The notes under the pieces were generated by a model. The model worked only from the letters and a program-made list of their open reading frames with translations. It searched no databases and was not told where the DNA came from. Below are positions 34,970-47,300 of a stretch of 60,000 nt of DNA, one piece after another. This DNA is from Antedon mediterranea (taxonomy: Eukaryota > Echinodermata > Crinoidea > Comatulida > Antedonidae), in NCBI RefSeq assembly GCF_964355755.1, contig NC_092678.1, positions 1,327,922 to 1,387,921 of the forward strand, written 5' to 3'. The translations under genes and the position numbers were made by a program. Within the stretch, counting starts at the first letter, position 1; each line of letters starts with the position of its first letter.

Positions 34970-35115
34970 AGAGCTTGGTTCCCACTAGGACGTTACGCAA
35001 CGCAAGCGAGTTGACCAATCCCAAGCGACAGTTCGAATAACCCATCGCTTTTGATTGGTCAATCGCTTGTATTGCGCTTACGTCATTGTGTTACGTCCTA
35101 GTTGGAACCAAGCTC
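34970..35115. mobile_element. MITE family B in the probable 3' UTR of the membrane-protein gene
   Basis: GAGCTTGGTTCCCACTAGGA and, inverted, TCCTAGTTGGAACCAAGCTC are a near-perfect pair. It lies about 110 bp after the stop codon and before the first good poly(A) signal. Confidence 0.9.
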
Positions 35116-35286
35116 AGGAAGAGGAAATTCACGTGGAACATTGTTTGGTGCCGAAGTTGTCTACAATGGGTATGCTTTTTTGGTTTTTGTTTAAATGATA
35201 TATGGAATGTTTTAATCAGGGTATGTTACATACAATGCATTTGTCAGTGTGTTCATTATTGTTGACTGCGATGCGGCCTTCTAAAT

Positions 35287-35292
35287 AATAAA
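35287..35292 (+). terminator. Candidate poly(A) signal AATAAA
   Basis: First canonical AATAAA after the TGA at 34857, giving a 3' UTR of roughly 450 nt that includes a MITE. The choice is inference only. Confidence 0.35.
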
Positions 35293-35706
35293 ATTTTACT
35301 GAATTTCTTTGCTAAAACCTTTTATATAAGACTTGTATAGCAATAACATTGCTAGTTAATTTTCGTATTGTTGTACATACTAACAAGATATATTTTGCTA
35401 ACTGAATCACAAATGTTGTAAAATGATGATAACGTTAAATTATGCAAAGATAAGCCGTTTTGTGTACCAAGTTCGTATTTAACTAACCCATTCCAAAAAT
35501 TATAAAATTTGTTAAACGTAATGTTTTATTGAAACAGTTCATAAAGCATCTCTTCTACCTGACGTAAACAATGTTCTGATCGAACACAGTTGTTAGATCT
35601 GGAATCAATGCTTTTGCCATTTAATATACAGTAGTATTTGGGACACCACCTCTGTTCATAGGACACTTTCTCATAAAACAACGAGAAGTAATATGTGTTT
35701 AACACT
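35293..35706. other. Intergenic: no gene
   Basis: AT-rich, with a GGGACACC-type repeat fragment at 35639-35700. Confidence 0.5.
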
Positions 35707-35836
35707 TAAACTCTGTCTACACTATCAAACTAGTTTGATGTGCCCAAATACGATACTGATATGACATCATCATGCCCATATTACATGAACACAACATTTG
35801 TTTGTCACATTACGTTTGATAGTGTAGGCAGAGCCA
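35707..35836. mobile_element. MITE family A inserted in a GGGACAC-type repeat
   Basis: TAAACTCTGTCTACACTATC at the left and GATAGTGTAGGCAGAGCC at the right. Flanks on both sides (GGACACTTTCTCATAAAACA and GGTCCCGAATGTGTCCCATT) belong to the GGGGACAC-type dispersed repeat, so the MITE interrupted it. Confidence 0.85.
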
Positions 35837-37308
35837 AGTACAAAACTTATTAAAGGGGTGGAGACCTTCGTTTGGTCCCGAATGTGTCCCATTAATAGAG
35901 GTTGAACTGTCAATTCACATTTGTTAAAGTTTAATTTGCATAATACAATTTACAAATTGGTATAGGCCTTTTATTTTTCAATTATCTAAATTCTATATCG
36001 ACACATTTTTACGATAATTAAAAGAACGGTTGGAATGTCAACATTGATAAACGTTGTTGTTAATAAAAGTCTTTTAAAATATCCAGTGTTTATTATTGTT
36101 TTTTATGGTGGAAAATGTTGTATATTCTAGTATGCGTTCACATGGATGATGACGCTACTTTTTAGTGATATGCAAATGCCCTGATGATAAAGGTTCGTTT
36201 ATACTAAGGCCGATAACGATCGACCATAAATAGATATAATATATTTATCATTCTTACAGAAAACAAAAACCATATAGGATAACCATTGTACTGTGTTCGA
36301 TAATACTTTAAAAAAATCCAATGAAATGACATCATCGACAACATTTTATATATTGATACAATAGATTCTTATTGATTATGACGTCAAATGATTGGACACC
36401 TTACGAATGCATGCAGTATAAATAGGATCCTATCTAAGATGAAAACTTTAAAAGTCTATTTTGTTTTCTGTATGGAAAATGTAATATATTGTTGATTATC
36501 CGTAGTAGACGGGCCTTAATTATTAAGGATGGCATTCGTCTATAGAATAAGGCCTAATGATTCAAATAATTTGCATAACTACATAACCTATGAATACTAA
36601 TGAGGCAAAACTTTGATACACGCATATTTTAAGTGTGTGACTCGGTTGACAAACCTTTTTCAGAGCCCTGGGTGTTATCCTCTTGATTAGTTTTTAACCT
36701 AGAGGAACATCTACATAGTGTACTAATGTCAGACACATATCCCATGAATATAAAGTACGCGATTAAATCATGATAATAATGGCTTGAGAGACTTGATAAA
36801 GGTGTAACGCATTAAATAAAACTAAGTCTCGTCCCACAAAGAAAAATGTGAAATAGTACATTAGTATGCTGCTGCAGTACATAATATGGAATCTAGGCAT
36901 AATACAATGTGGGATAACTGTTCCCTATACAGTTAACAATGGCTAGATTTTTCGCGCCGCTTCTTTAGGCAGTTATATTCAAGAGAACGGTAGCATTATG
37001 AACAGTTTCGTGCGTTATCTGTTTATTTTCTTCATTCATAAAACAAGAAATTCTTTGTAAATTGTAAACGTTTTTATTTATTTTAAAGAATGTAGATATA
37101 TTTCTGATGATAAATTGTTAAATTTAATTAAACTGAATTATTAATTTTTACACTGATAATTAAAAAAAGTGACTCATGAAAGCAACGTTTTATGTAGACG
37201 ACTTAAATAATACGAACTCGTTTTTTCCATCTACTATCTCGCGCATGAGATGATGATGATTTTAATAATGTCGCCCTCTATAATTTGGTAGACAGTCAAA
37301 TAATAAAG
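35837..37308. other. Intergenic region upstream of IDH3G: no gene
   Basis: AT-rich. A small dispersed repeat is at 36953-36990 (see 24.77 kb). A TGACTCA at about 37172 and a GATGATGATG run precede the start codon. No TATA box can be supported. Confidence 0.5.
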
Positions 37309-37398
37309 ATGGCATTGAGAAAAAGCAGACAATTAGTAAATAAGTCATATTTTAATGGCGTTTTTCGCCATTTAGATAACACTTGTTTTCATAAAAAG
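37309..37398 (+). CDS. IDH3G: IDH3G exon 1: start codon and targeting peptide
   Basis: ATG followed by 29 codons to CATAAAAAG before GTAAGT. It encodes [15 protein letters not shown] and onward: basic and hydroxylated with no acidic residue until residue 23, typical of a mitochondrial presequence. Confidence 0.8.
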
Positions 37399-40300
37399 GT
37401 AAGTTTAAGATAGAAGTAGATTAGGTCTAACAAGTTTTTACCATGATTTACAATGATTGCACTTCTAAAGCTATTTATTCAAAGAATTTTGCTAGGCCTA
37501 GGCTACTACTAATTTTCGTCTCTCTATCATTATCTCACAATTCCTTCTGCGGCCTCGATAGATATTTACCGCGGGGCAGTAGTAGTAGTGGTGTGCGATC
37601 TATGGAAGGCTGGGCCTGCCTGCAATTTTTGTACTGAGACCGACCCTGTGACTACATTATAGGATTGGAGTATATCAGTATAGTATATCATTTTAACTGA
37701 TCTTTTAAAAGATTAAGATCAAAACCTTAATTTTTAATTAAAATAAAATATTTTTTTTTTTAGGGTAACCTGCCTAAAATTACATCAGCACATTGTTTTC
37801 AAAGAAGATGTGCTTCGAGTGAGGTAAATTGTTTTTTTTTTTTGTATAAAGTACTTAATACTATTCCTATGTCCATTATAGGGCCTAACCTTAGTTTACT
37901 TAATTCACCACACCTAAAGTCTTTTCTTTTCCGAAATAAATTACAGTATTTGTGTAATGTATTAGTAAATACTGTTGCACTCTCTATACAAGATACCTTT
38001 AACATTTCAGATATTCCTTGTATTTATTAAAGAAATGATGTGGCTTTGCTTTTTAGTTTCTTCCACTTTTAAAATATTCTGTAACATAATCTATGTTTGT
38101 AAACCTGTTGATGTGAATGCAAGTTTAAAAACTGACATGCATGGACATTTTATTTCAATGTTCTTTGCTATCTAAATAATGCAATTGTTTTATCCTTTTC
38201 TCCCACTTTCCCCTTTTTGATTTGTGTACAATTACAGGAAGAAATTCATAAATCTCTGGTATGACTTATACATTTATTTATTTGTTATGCATGATCTTAT
38301 GTTTACTAATTTCAGTGTTTTTGTTTAATTAATTAATTGTTTTAGTTGTTTGTGTTTTGTTTCATAATTGGTTTTAGTATAAAATTTGTGTTTGTAAAAT
38401 GTTTTGTGTGTATGGTAAAAATCTGTAAAGTCCTCTTGAGTCAAAGAATTTAGGTGGAAAAATCTCACCTAGGTGAGGAAGCCCAGTACAACTACATTCA
38501 ATCAATATTATTTCCAGAATATGCTTACAGCACTGCTACCTGCTTAGAGATAAGAAAAAACATCTTTCCGTTTTTGCCCAACTTATTGGTTAACTGTTCA
38601 ACAACAAATGCACATAAGGTGTTGAACCTTGGGTACAAGACCGACCCCAATCTAGCTCCTGGCTACCCACAGTATCTTACATTTACTGGCCTACTAGGTC
38701 AGGTGTCAATGAAAATGCCTACTAGGTCAGGTGTCAATGAATCCGCCTACTAGGTCAGGTGTCAATGAATCCGCCTACTAGGTCAGGTGTCAATGAATCC
38801 GCCTACTAGGTCAGGTGTCAATGAATCCGCCTACTAGGTCAGGTGTCAATGAATCCGCCTACTAGGTCAGGTGTCAATGAATCCGCCTACTAGATCAGGT
38901 GTCAATGAATCCGCCTACTAGGTCAGGTGTCAATGAATCCACCTACTAGGTCAGGTGTCAATGAATCCGCCTACTAGGTCAGGTGTCAATGAATCCGCCT
39001 ACTAGATCAGGTGTCAATGAATCCGCCTACTAGGTCAGGTGTCAATGAATCCGCCTACTAGGTCAGGTTCCAATGAATCGGCCTACTAGGTCAGGTGTCA
39101 ATGAATCGGCCTACTAGGTCAGGTGTCAATGAATCGGCCTACTAGGTCAGGTGTCAATGAATCCGCCTACTAGATCAGGTGTCAAGATTCATATGGTCGT
39201 GAGAGCTTCGCCAACGTTGTGGAATTTTTTAGTGTCCTAATTTGAACTAAAGACGTTTCTTTTCCAAAATTGTTTTCATTTATCTAACATACTATTACTA
39301 GTTAGTATTTAATGTAATTCTTTAATTTATGTACAGTGCATTGTGCGACTGTATCATTGATATCAGACAGTATAACCAAAGTCATGTCTGTTATTACCTT
39401 AAAAAATTTACAAATATAGAGATGATCAAATTAGTAATAAAAATAAAAAATTACTTTGCTGCATATTATATTATAAAAGTAATATTTAGACATGATGATT
39501 AATATCTATTCTAACTCATTGTTAAAATATAATGCTATAGAATATCAAAACTAAACTTTTTTTTTTCAAATAACCATACAAAATTACTACTACTCCAGTT
39601 CCATCATTTGTTTAACCCTTAACCCATTCATTCTATTAATTTGATACAAAATACAGTACTTGCAGTAATTAGTAAATAATAAGTAAACTAAATTTATAAT
39701 AAAGCATGTTTTCAAAATGTATGACTGAAAATAAGTCATACTGCTTTCAATTAAAAACATAATTTAAAAAAAGATTAAGTTTTATGTTGAGAAACTTTTC
39801 CTTTACATTTTGTTTTTTTGTGTGTATAGAGTTAGTTTTTACTGTATAGCCATGTGTCTATTTAAAGGCAACAGGTAAACTTAGTTTTTATTGTATAGCC
39901 ATGTGTCTATTTAAAGGCAACAGGTAAACTTAGTAGATAATGCACGCAAGCTAATGTTTTTATATTTTAAAAAAATAATTAGGTTTAGACCGGCAGCCCA
40001 GAGACATTTGGTTAGATGAGCTAGGTACCAATATCTGACTATTTGAGTGTGTTGGGGGTCACTTGAAATGAATGAAAATGGGAGTCTGCCGGGTACCCCC
40101 TGCTGCGTCTAGACCGGGGGGACCCCGAAACGTGCTAAAAAATCGGCACAGGTTAGATGAGAGAGATACCACCTAATTTTACCACCATGGGATGCCCATT
40201 GGAATCCTTATAACAGTATCACAAACGACAGACTTTTTCTCTGCTGCAAAAGGCCCGCCAGACCCCCCCGAGGGAGGGCCTAAAATGGGGTTAGCATAGA

Positions 40301-41313
40301 TGAGTGAGGTACCACTCAAAATCAATTCCATACGAACAAGTTGTGTTCATACAATACTAAATGGATAACAACAGACTAATTGTCTGCTGCACCGCAAGTG
40401 CCAGACACCCTAAAGTTAGACTAGAGGCCCCCCTTCCCCAACTAACCCAGCTTAGATATTGTAGATACCACAAGCAACCAATGTTATATGATTTAGCACA
40501 TTGTAAGCAATACCAAATGACCTATTACAGACTATCTGAACACTGCCCTGGCCCTGGCAGACCCCTCTAAAGTTAGACTAGAGACCCTCTTTCCCCAACT
40601 AACCCAGCTTAGATATTGTAGATACCACCAGCAACCAATGTTATGATTTAGCACATTGTAAGCAATCACCAAATGACCTATTACAAACTATCTGTACACT
40701 GCCTTGGCCCTGGCAGACCCCTCTAAAGTTCGACTAGAGACTCCATTCCCCGAATTGTTGATACCACCAGCAACCAATGTTATAATTATGATTTAGCACA
40801 TTGTAAGCAATACCAAATGACCTATAACAGACTATCTGTACACTGCCTTGGCACTGGCAGACCCCTCTAAAGTTCCCCCATTTACCCCAAGTATATAGCC
40901 TACCTTAGATATTGTAGATACCACCAGCAGCAAAAATATAACCACCCAAAACAACATGTTTAATTGAATAAAGTTTAACTTTAATCGAACTAACACAAAA
41001 CAATTGAAAATATATCACATCAATGACGATAAAATGACCATTACCATTCTAAAGGGAAAAATAGTTTAAGAGTTTCAATTAAAACTTATATATTATAAGC
41101 CAAATATATATAACAAGTATGGATTCGGGTAAATTTAGCATTCCTTGCCTTTGGATGTCAAAGATACATCCGTCTGTAACTCTTGGACATATTTTAAGAG
41201 AAAGCTTAGTAATCAAATTCAGGATTGTAGTAACTTAATCTAAAGTGATTTGATTAATTAATAGTGGGTAATTTTAAATGCTGTATATTATTATAATCTT
41301 AATCCTGTATTCA

Positions 41314-41351
<38 letters not shown>

Positions 41352-44300
41352 AATCCAAAGGCAAATTACTGAAAAAATGACAATGCTGTGGGTATCAGTG
41401 GCTGGATCTCAAAGGAGATACAAAAAAAAGCGAAAAGCTAAATCAAAACGATAAAGTAAACAGCCAGAAAAGTTAGCAGAGCTTTCGGGCAACACTAGCC
41501 CTTCATCAGTGCAAGTCTTATATAGATGCGTTGAGGCTGCAAACGTGCTCAATTGGAATCAAGAGCGAATATATATTTTTATAAAGTAGATGGAACACGG
41601 ACGTCTATTACACGGTGTTTCACGTTAAACGATCTTCAGATAGACTGAACAATACCGTATCTCGATCGAAAAAAAATATTTAAAAAAAAAATTATAAATA
41701 TATGTAATTTTTTTTATGTACTTTATTTATGTAGATATGTAGTACTGTATCTATTAAAAAAGGTATTTGAACAAAATTAGAGATCTCAATGAGATCCAAA
41801 TTGACAATTGCCGCAAAATCCTCACTGAGTTTAACGTTGAAATTCACTCTAGAACTAAGAAGTTGAAAAGAGAACTTCCTGCATCCTAGTTTCAAAACAA
41901 ACTCAGGATTATCGCCAATGACTGCCGTAAACAATCAACGGTAATGGCCCGAAGGGAACATCACAAATTTGGTCTACCTGCAGACTTGGTCATTTCAACA
42001 CAAATGACTCTACCTTCGGATGACTTCAGGGTTTTTAGGAAACCCTGCAGAAGGTTCGTTGGGACATATAACAAGAATCAGAGCAACACCTCTGATTCAG
42101 TTTTTGAAATTAATTGTCGACCGAGGACTTAAATTCTGCCCAAAACCAAGGCAGGTCGGCGCACAACAACTATCTTTGGATATAGAGTCTTTTTCTAGAA
42201 GATTACGATTAAGTGAATATTTTGCTGATTCAGACAGCAGCACCACACAAAACGAAGGCAACGTTAACAAATTTAAACCAAAAAGTTCCTGGAATCCACC
42301 TAAAAATCGTTGTCCAGCTTTAGAAACATTTATCCAGGCTTTTGAGGAGGATGTACAAAACTACGTCCCGAGTCCAGATAAACGTGACAATCTCAAAACA
42401 AGAGAGGCAGGCCATTTCCAAATTGCGTCAGCGTAATGATATCATCATTAAACCCGCTGATAAAGGTTCTGCCACGGTTGCTATGGACATCAAATTTTAT
42501 TAAAAGGAATCCTTAAGACAGCTTCATTATATATCGTAAACTCACAACGGAACCCACCCCGGAAATTGCGGATAAGGTGGCAAAATCTGTTTCTGTGATG
42601 GTAAAAAAAACACTCCATCGATCCTAAGATTTACAGTTACCAAATCCACATTGTAGCGTTGATTTTGTGGACACTATAGTGACCATAGAAAATGGTACTC
42701 TCAAAACTGACCTATTCCGTAAACCCACTCACTGATAAAAATATGTACCTGCTCCCTAGCAGTTGTCATCCCCAACATTGTACTAAAAACATACCGAACA
42801 GTAAAGCATTACCTATCAGACGTATCTGTTCTTCAGATTTAGATTTTCAGAATCGTACCGAAGAACTAACCGGACATCTCCGGAATAGAAATTACAAACC
42901 TATCACCCTAGGTTGCCTCCATTACGGGGCTGTTAATTTATTGAGGAACATATGCCCATTCTACAGTCCACAGAACGTCTCATGACTGTTTTTCCGGAAC
43001 CACCCATTATTGCATTTCGTAGACCTCCCAACCTTTGTGATATATTAGTCAGATCCAAATGTAAGAGTGAAATTAACTCTCATGAAAATTTGGGCAGTCA
43101 CCTTTGCGGCAAATCTTGCAAAACTTGTTCATTGGTTGATTCTACTGAAAAATTTAAGAGTAACCAAACTGGCCGCATTTTTCGGATAAGACAATCAATT
43201 AATTGTCTAACCAAAAACGTCATTTATCTCATATACTGTAATATTTGTGGCAAACAGTACGTCGGAGAAACAAAAAACACTCTCCGTATGAGAATGACAC
43301 AACACAGATCAGCTATCAACACAGTAAAGCTTGTTCAACCAGTAGCCGAACATTTTAATTCAGCTGGTCACTCGATAACAAATTTCAGAGTTATTGCAAT
43401 ATTCCATGTGTCAAATGGAGCGACAAAACTCGCAAAGACAAGGAAAACCACTGGGAATTACAACTTAAAACCACAAAACCTTTTGTACTTAACATTAGAA
43501 ACATACTCCCAGGTTGGTAAAATTATTCCATTGTCTACCAAAATTTAAGTTTCAATATTAACCACTATTTAAGCTGTTTTTAGTCGCGTGGACGCGACTC
43601 TATAGTTCACTATGTCGGTCGGTCGGTCTGTCTGTCGGTCCAGTATCACTATGCGTTTTAGCACGCGACTTATAGCTGTTGGCCTTGTTTAGTTTCATTC
43701 CAAAATTGTTTATACTGTATCTCTACTAAGCTACCTTCTTTGTTTTCTACTCTTATTCAGACTCCACCCTGTCTCCTTTTGTTGTATTTCTTTTATTCCT
43801 GTCCACCCAGGCAGCACTTGCCAGCTCTTATCCTTCACTTGCAATGATGAAGGGCTAGTGTTGCCCGAAAGCTCTGCTAACGTTTCTGGCTGTTTTACTT
43901 TATCCTTTTGATTTAGCTTTTCACTTTTTTTTTGTATCTCCATTGAGATTCAGCCACTGATACCCACAGCATTGTCATTTTTTCAGTTATTTGCCTTTGG
44001 ATTTATATATATAAATGTATATAGAGGATTAAGATTATAATATACAGCATTTAAAATTACCAACTATTAATTAATCAAATCACTTTTGATTAAGTTACTA
44101 CAATCCTGAATTTGATTAAGGTGATTACTAAGCTTTCTCTTAAAATAGGTTGCAAGAGTTACAGACGAATGTATCTTTGACATTCAAAGGCAAGGAATTC
44201 CAGATCCTCACAATTCTAGCAGGAATGCTAAATTTACTCGAATCCGTACTTGTTTATATTTGGCTTATATAAGTTTGAAGTGAAACTCTTAAACTATTTT

Positions 44301-47300
44301 TCCCTTTAAAATGGTAATGGTCATTTTATCGTCATTGATGTGATATATTTTCAATTGTTTTTTGTTAGTTCGATTAAAGTTAAACTTTATTCAATTAAAT
44401 ATGTTGTTTTGGGTGGTTTTTTTTTGCTGCTGGTGGTATCTACAATATCTAAGGTAGGCTATATACTTGGGGTAAATGGGGGAACTTTAGAGGGGTCTGC
44501 CAGTGCCAAGGCAGTGTACAGATAGTCTGTTATAGGTCATTTGGTATTGCTTACAATTTGCTAAATCATAATTATAACATTGGTTGCTGGTGGTATCTAC
44601 AATATCTAAGCTAGGCCAGTTGGGGGAATGGAGTCTCTAGTCGAACTTTAGAGGGGTCTGCCAGGGCCAAGGCAGTGTACAGATAGTTTGTAATACGTCA
44701 TTTGGTGATTGCTTACAATGTGCTAAATCATGTATCTACAATATCTAAGCTGGGCTAGTTGGGGAAAGAGGGGTCTCTAGTCTAACTTTAGAGGGGTCTG
44801 CCAGGGCCAGGGCAGTGTTCAGATAGTCTGTAATTATAGGTCATTTGGTATTGCTTACAATGTGCTAAATCATATAACATTGGTTGCTGGTGGTATCTAC
44901 AATATCTAAGCTGGGTTAGTTGGGAAGGGGGGCCTCTAGTCTAACTTTAGGGTGTCTGGCACTTGCGGTGCAGCAGAAAATTAGTCTGTTGTTATCCATT
45001 TAGTATTGTATGAACACAACTTGTTCGTTTGGAATTGATTTTGAGTGGTAGGCTACCTCACTCATCTATGCTAACCCCATTTTAGGCCCTCCCTCGGGGG
45101 GGTCTGGCGGGCCTTTTGCAGCAGAGAAAAAGTCTGTCGTTTGTGATACTGTTATAAGGATGCCAATGGGCATCCCGTGGTGGTAAAATTAGGTGGTATC
45201 TCTCTCATCTAACCTGTGCCAATTTTTTAACACGTTTCGGGGTCCCCCCGGTCTAGACGCAGCAGGGAGTACCCGGCAGACTCCCATTTTCATTCACTTC
45301 AAGTGACCCCAACACACTCAAATCGTCAGATATTGGTACCTAGCTCATCTAACCAAATGTTTCTGGGCTGCCGGTCTAGTTGGAGAATGACCTTGTGACC
45401 TTGATGTTTATGGATCAGTGAAATCAGATGAAACAATGAAAATAAATTATAATTTTTGTGATAATTTAAATAAATTTTGTTATTTTTACAGCCGACGGCT
45501 GCAAAGTATGGAGGGAGGCACACAGTCACTCTAATTCCTGGTGACGGAATCGGACCAGAGCTTATGGTACATGTAAAAGATGTATTGAGGTGAGACAGAA
45601 ATGCTACCATTAAAGAATGAATGATAACAAAAGTTTGTTTAAACAGAAGATGTTTTACCCTGGCTAAAATTGTTCGGAATATGTACTATCCATATATAGG
45701 TAAATTTGTTCTCATTGAGAGTTCAAACCTACACTTCTCATATTCCCAACCTGGTATTCATACTGCTAGATCAGTAGACTTTTGGTTGATGGCCAAGGTT
45801 AGAATTAAGCCTAAATAAGGCTAATGTTAGTTAACTCTGTAGGTTAGTTGTGAATGTATCTGAATTTGATGACGGGGGTGTGTTCCCACATCATAAGGTT
45901 GTGGTTGCGGACTAGTCCATTATGGTCCAGGAGTGTTCTTGGAACTTAAACTTTACGTATCTAAGCCCTCCATCTGGAGAGCACCGACTATTGTCGGTTT
46001 ATCCAGGTAAGCGGCACTCATAGACTACTAACACTACTATTGGTTTGTGTATTATATTTATAAAATATTTCAAATACTGTAATCAAAAGTCATTTTGTGG
46101 TTGATCTAAACTGAATTTGTAGCTTATCACGCATAATTAGACTACCGGATGATACATCAAACAATAAAGAAAGTAGAAAGACAACCAGGAAGACCAAAAG
46201 ATAATCCATCTTGCCCAAAACAGAAAAATATGGAACAAATTGTGGAAAGCGTAATGTCTGAATGATGGAAAAAGTGTCAAGAGTACATTACATATAAATT
46301 TGATATTAAAAAACCTCTTGTTATCTGTTAAAGGCATGCAGGTGCACCAATAGAGTCGACTTTGAGGAGCTGCTGCTGAGTGGTGAAAGAGAAGATGCAG
46401 AGTCTGTAGAGCAGGCAATCATAGCTGTGAAGAGAAATGGAGTCGCTCTCAAAGGCAACATCCACACTGATCTGGATAAACTACAGATCGGTGATAAGTC
46501 TGACAATGTTACTCTAAGGTAAAGACTATTCAATTAATAAAATAATTAATAATTTATGTATTATATCAAAATATTTTACTGGACATTGGAAGTGTTACAA
46601 TAATTATGTATTGAATAATTTACATTGTGTATTGTAATCATGGCTGTCATATATAATGACTTCAATCTCATATTTAACTAGTATGAATTCCTTCCTGTAT
46701 ATTACATACCGTGTGTGTGGGAAACATCACCCACATTGTGCGGCTAACATTAAAACGCAGTGCGAGTGATACCACAACACCATCATTTCTTTTGGAACAA
46801 TTTGGCTGGTTCATTCTTCTTAAATTTAATTTACTTAAATAATAATAATATAATGTTTTGTAAATTTCATTTCAGGAAAAATTTGGATTTATTCGCAAAC
46901 ATTGTTCACTGTAAAAGCTATCCTGGAATTAACACACGCCATAATGCTATTGATATTGTAATTATACGAGAGAACACAGAGGGAGAATACTCCAGTCTAG
47001 AACATGAGGTTAGTGCTTCTAAGAGTCATTACAAAATCTGTTTCTTAGAGTCATTACAAAATCTGTTTCTTTTAGAGTTTTAAGTATTGAACAGGTTAGG
47101 AATTATGTCAAAATCTACTGCAGTGATTGTTGGTTGTTTCAATGTAAAAAAGTTATGAGGCAATCCTTGCAATAAACAATACCTATGATTACCCCTAAAA
47201 AGCTTGCTAAATAATTGATAAAGAGTAAACAAATTATAGTAACTGCATAAAGCTCTGTCTACACTATCAAACTTTATGTGACAACAAAATATGATTTGCC

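Larger units (their letters stand above)
39986..45378 (+). mobile_element. Degenerate Penelope-like retroelement between 1.5-kb inverted repeats, in IDH3G intron 3
   Basis: The two arms (39986-41515 and 43838-45378) are inverted copies, running from TAGACCGGCAGCCCAGAGAC inward to the hammerhead-like motif. Between them lie broken pieces of a Penelope-like polyprotein, including a GIY-YIG endonuclease. Inverted pseudo-LTRs are a known arrangement in Penelope-like elements. GTT flanks both outer ends, but a 3-bp match is too short to prove a target duplication. Confidence 0.8.

Noticed and set aside
37443-38175. Several 62-68 codon frames between IDH3G exons 1 and 3
   Set aside because: They are intronic, with no conservation cues, and inconsistent with the presequence exons.
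38454-38753. 99-codon frame in IDH3G intron 3
   Set aside because: It runs into the 28-bp minisatellite and has no domain.
42952-43548. GIY-YIG frame as a functional host endonuclease gene
   Set aside because: It sits between inverted arms of a Penelope-like element with broken upstream RT pieces, and no intact start or promoter is visible.
46760-47083. 107-codon frame as an independent gene
   Set aside because: It contains IDH3G exon 6; the rest is intron on both sides.
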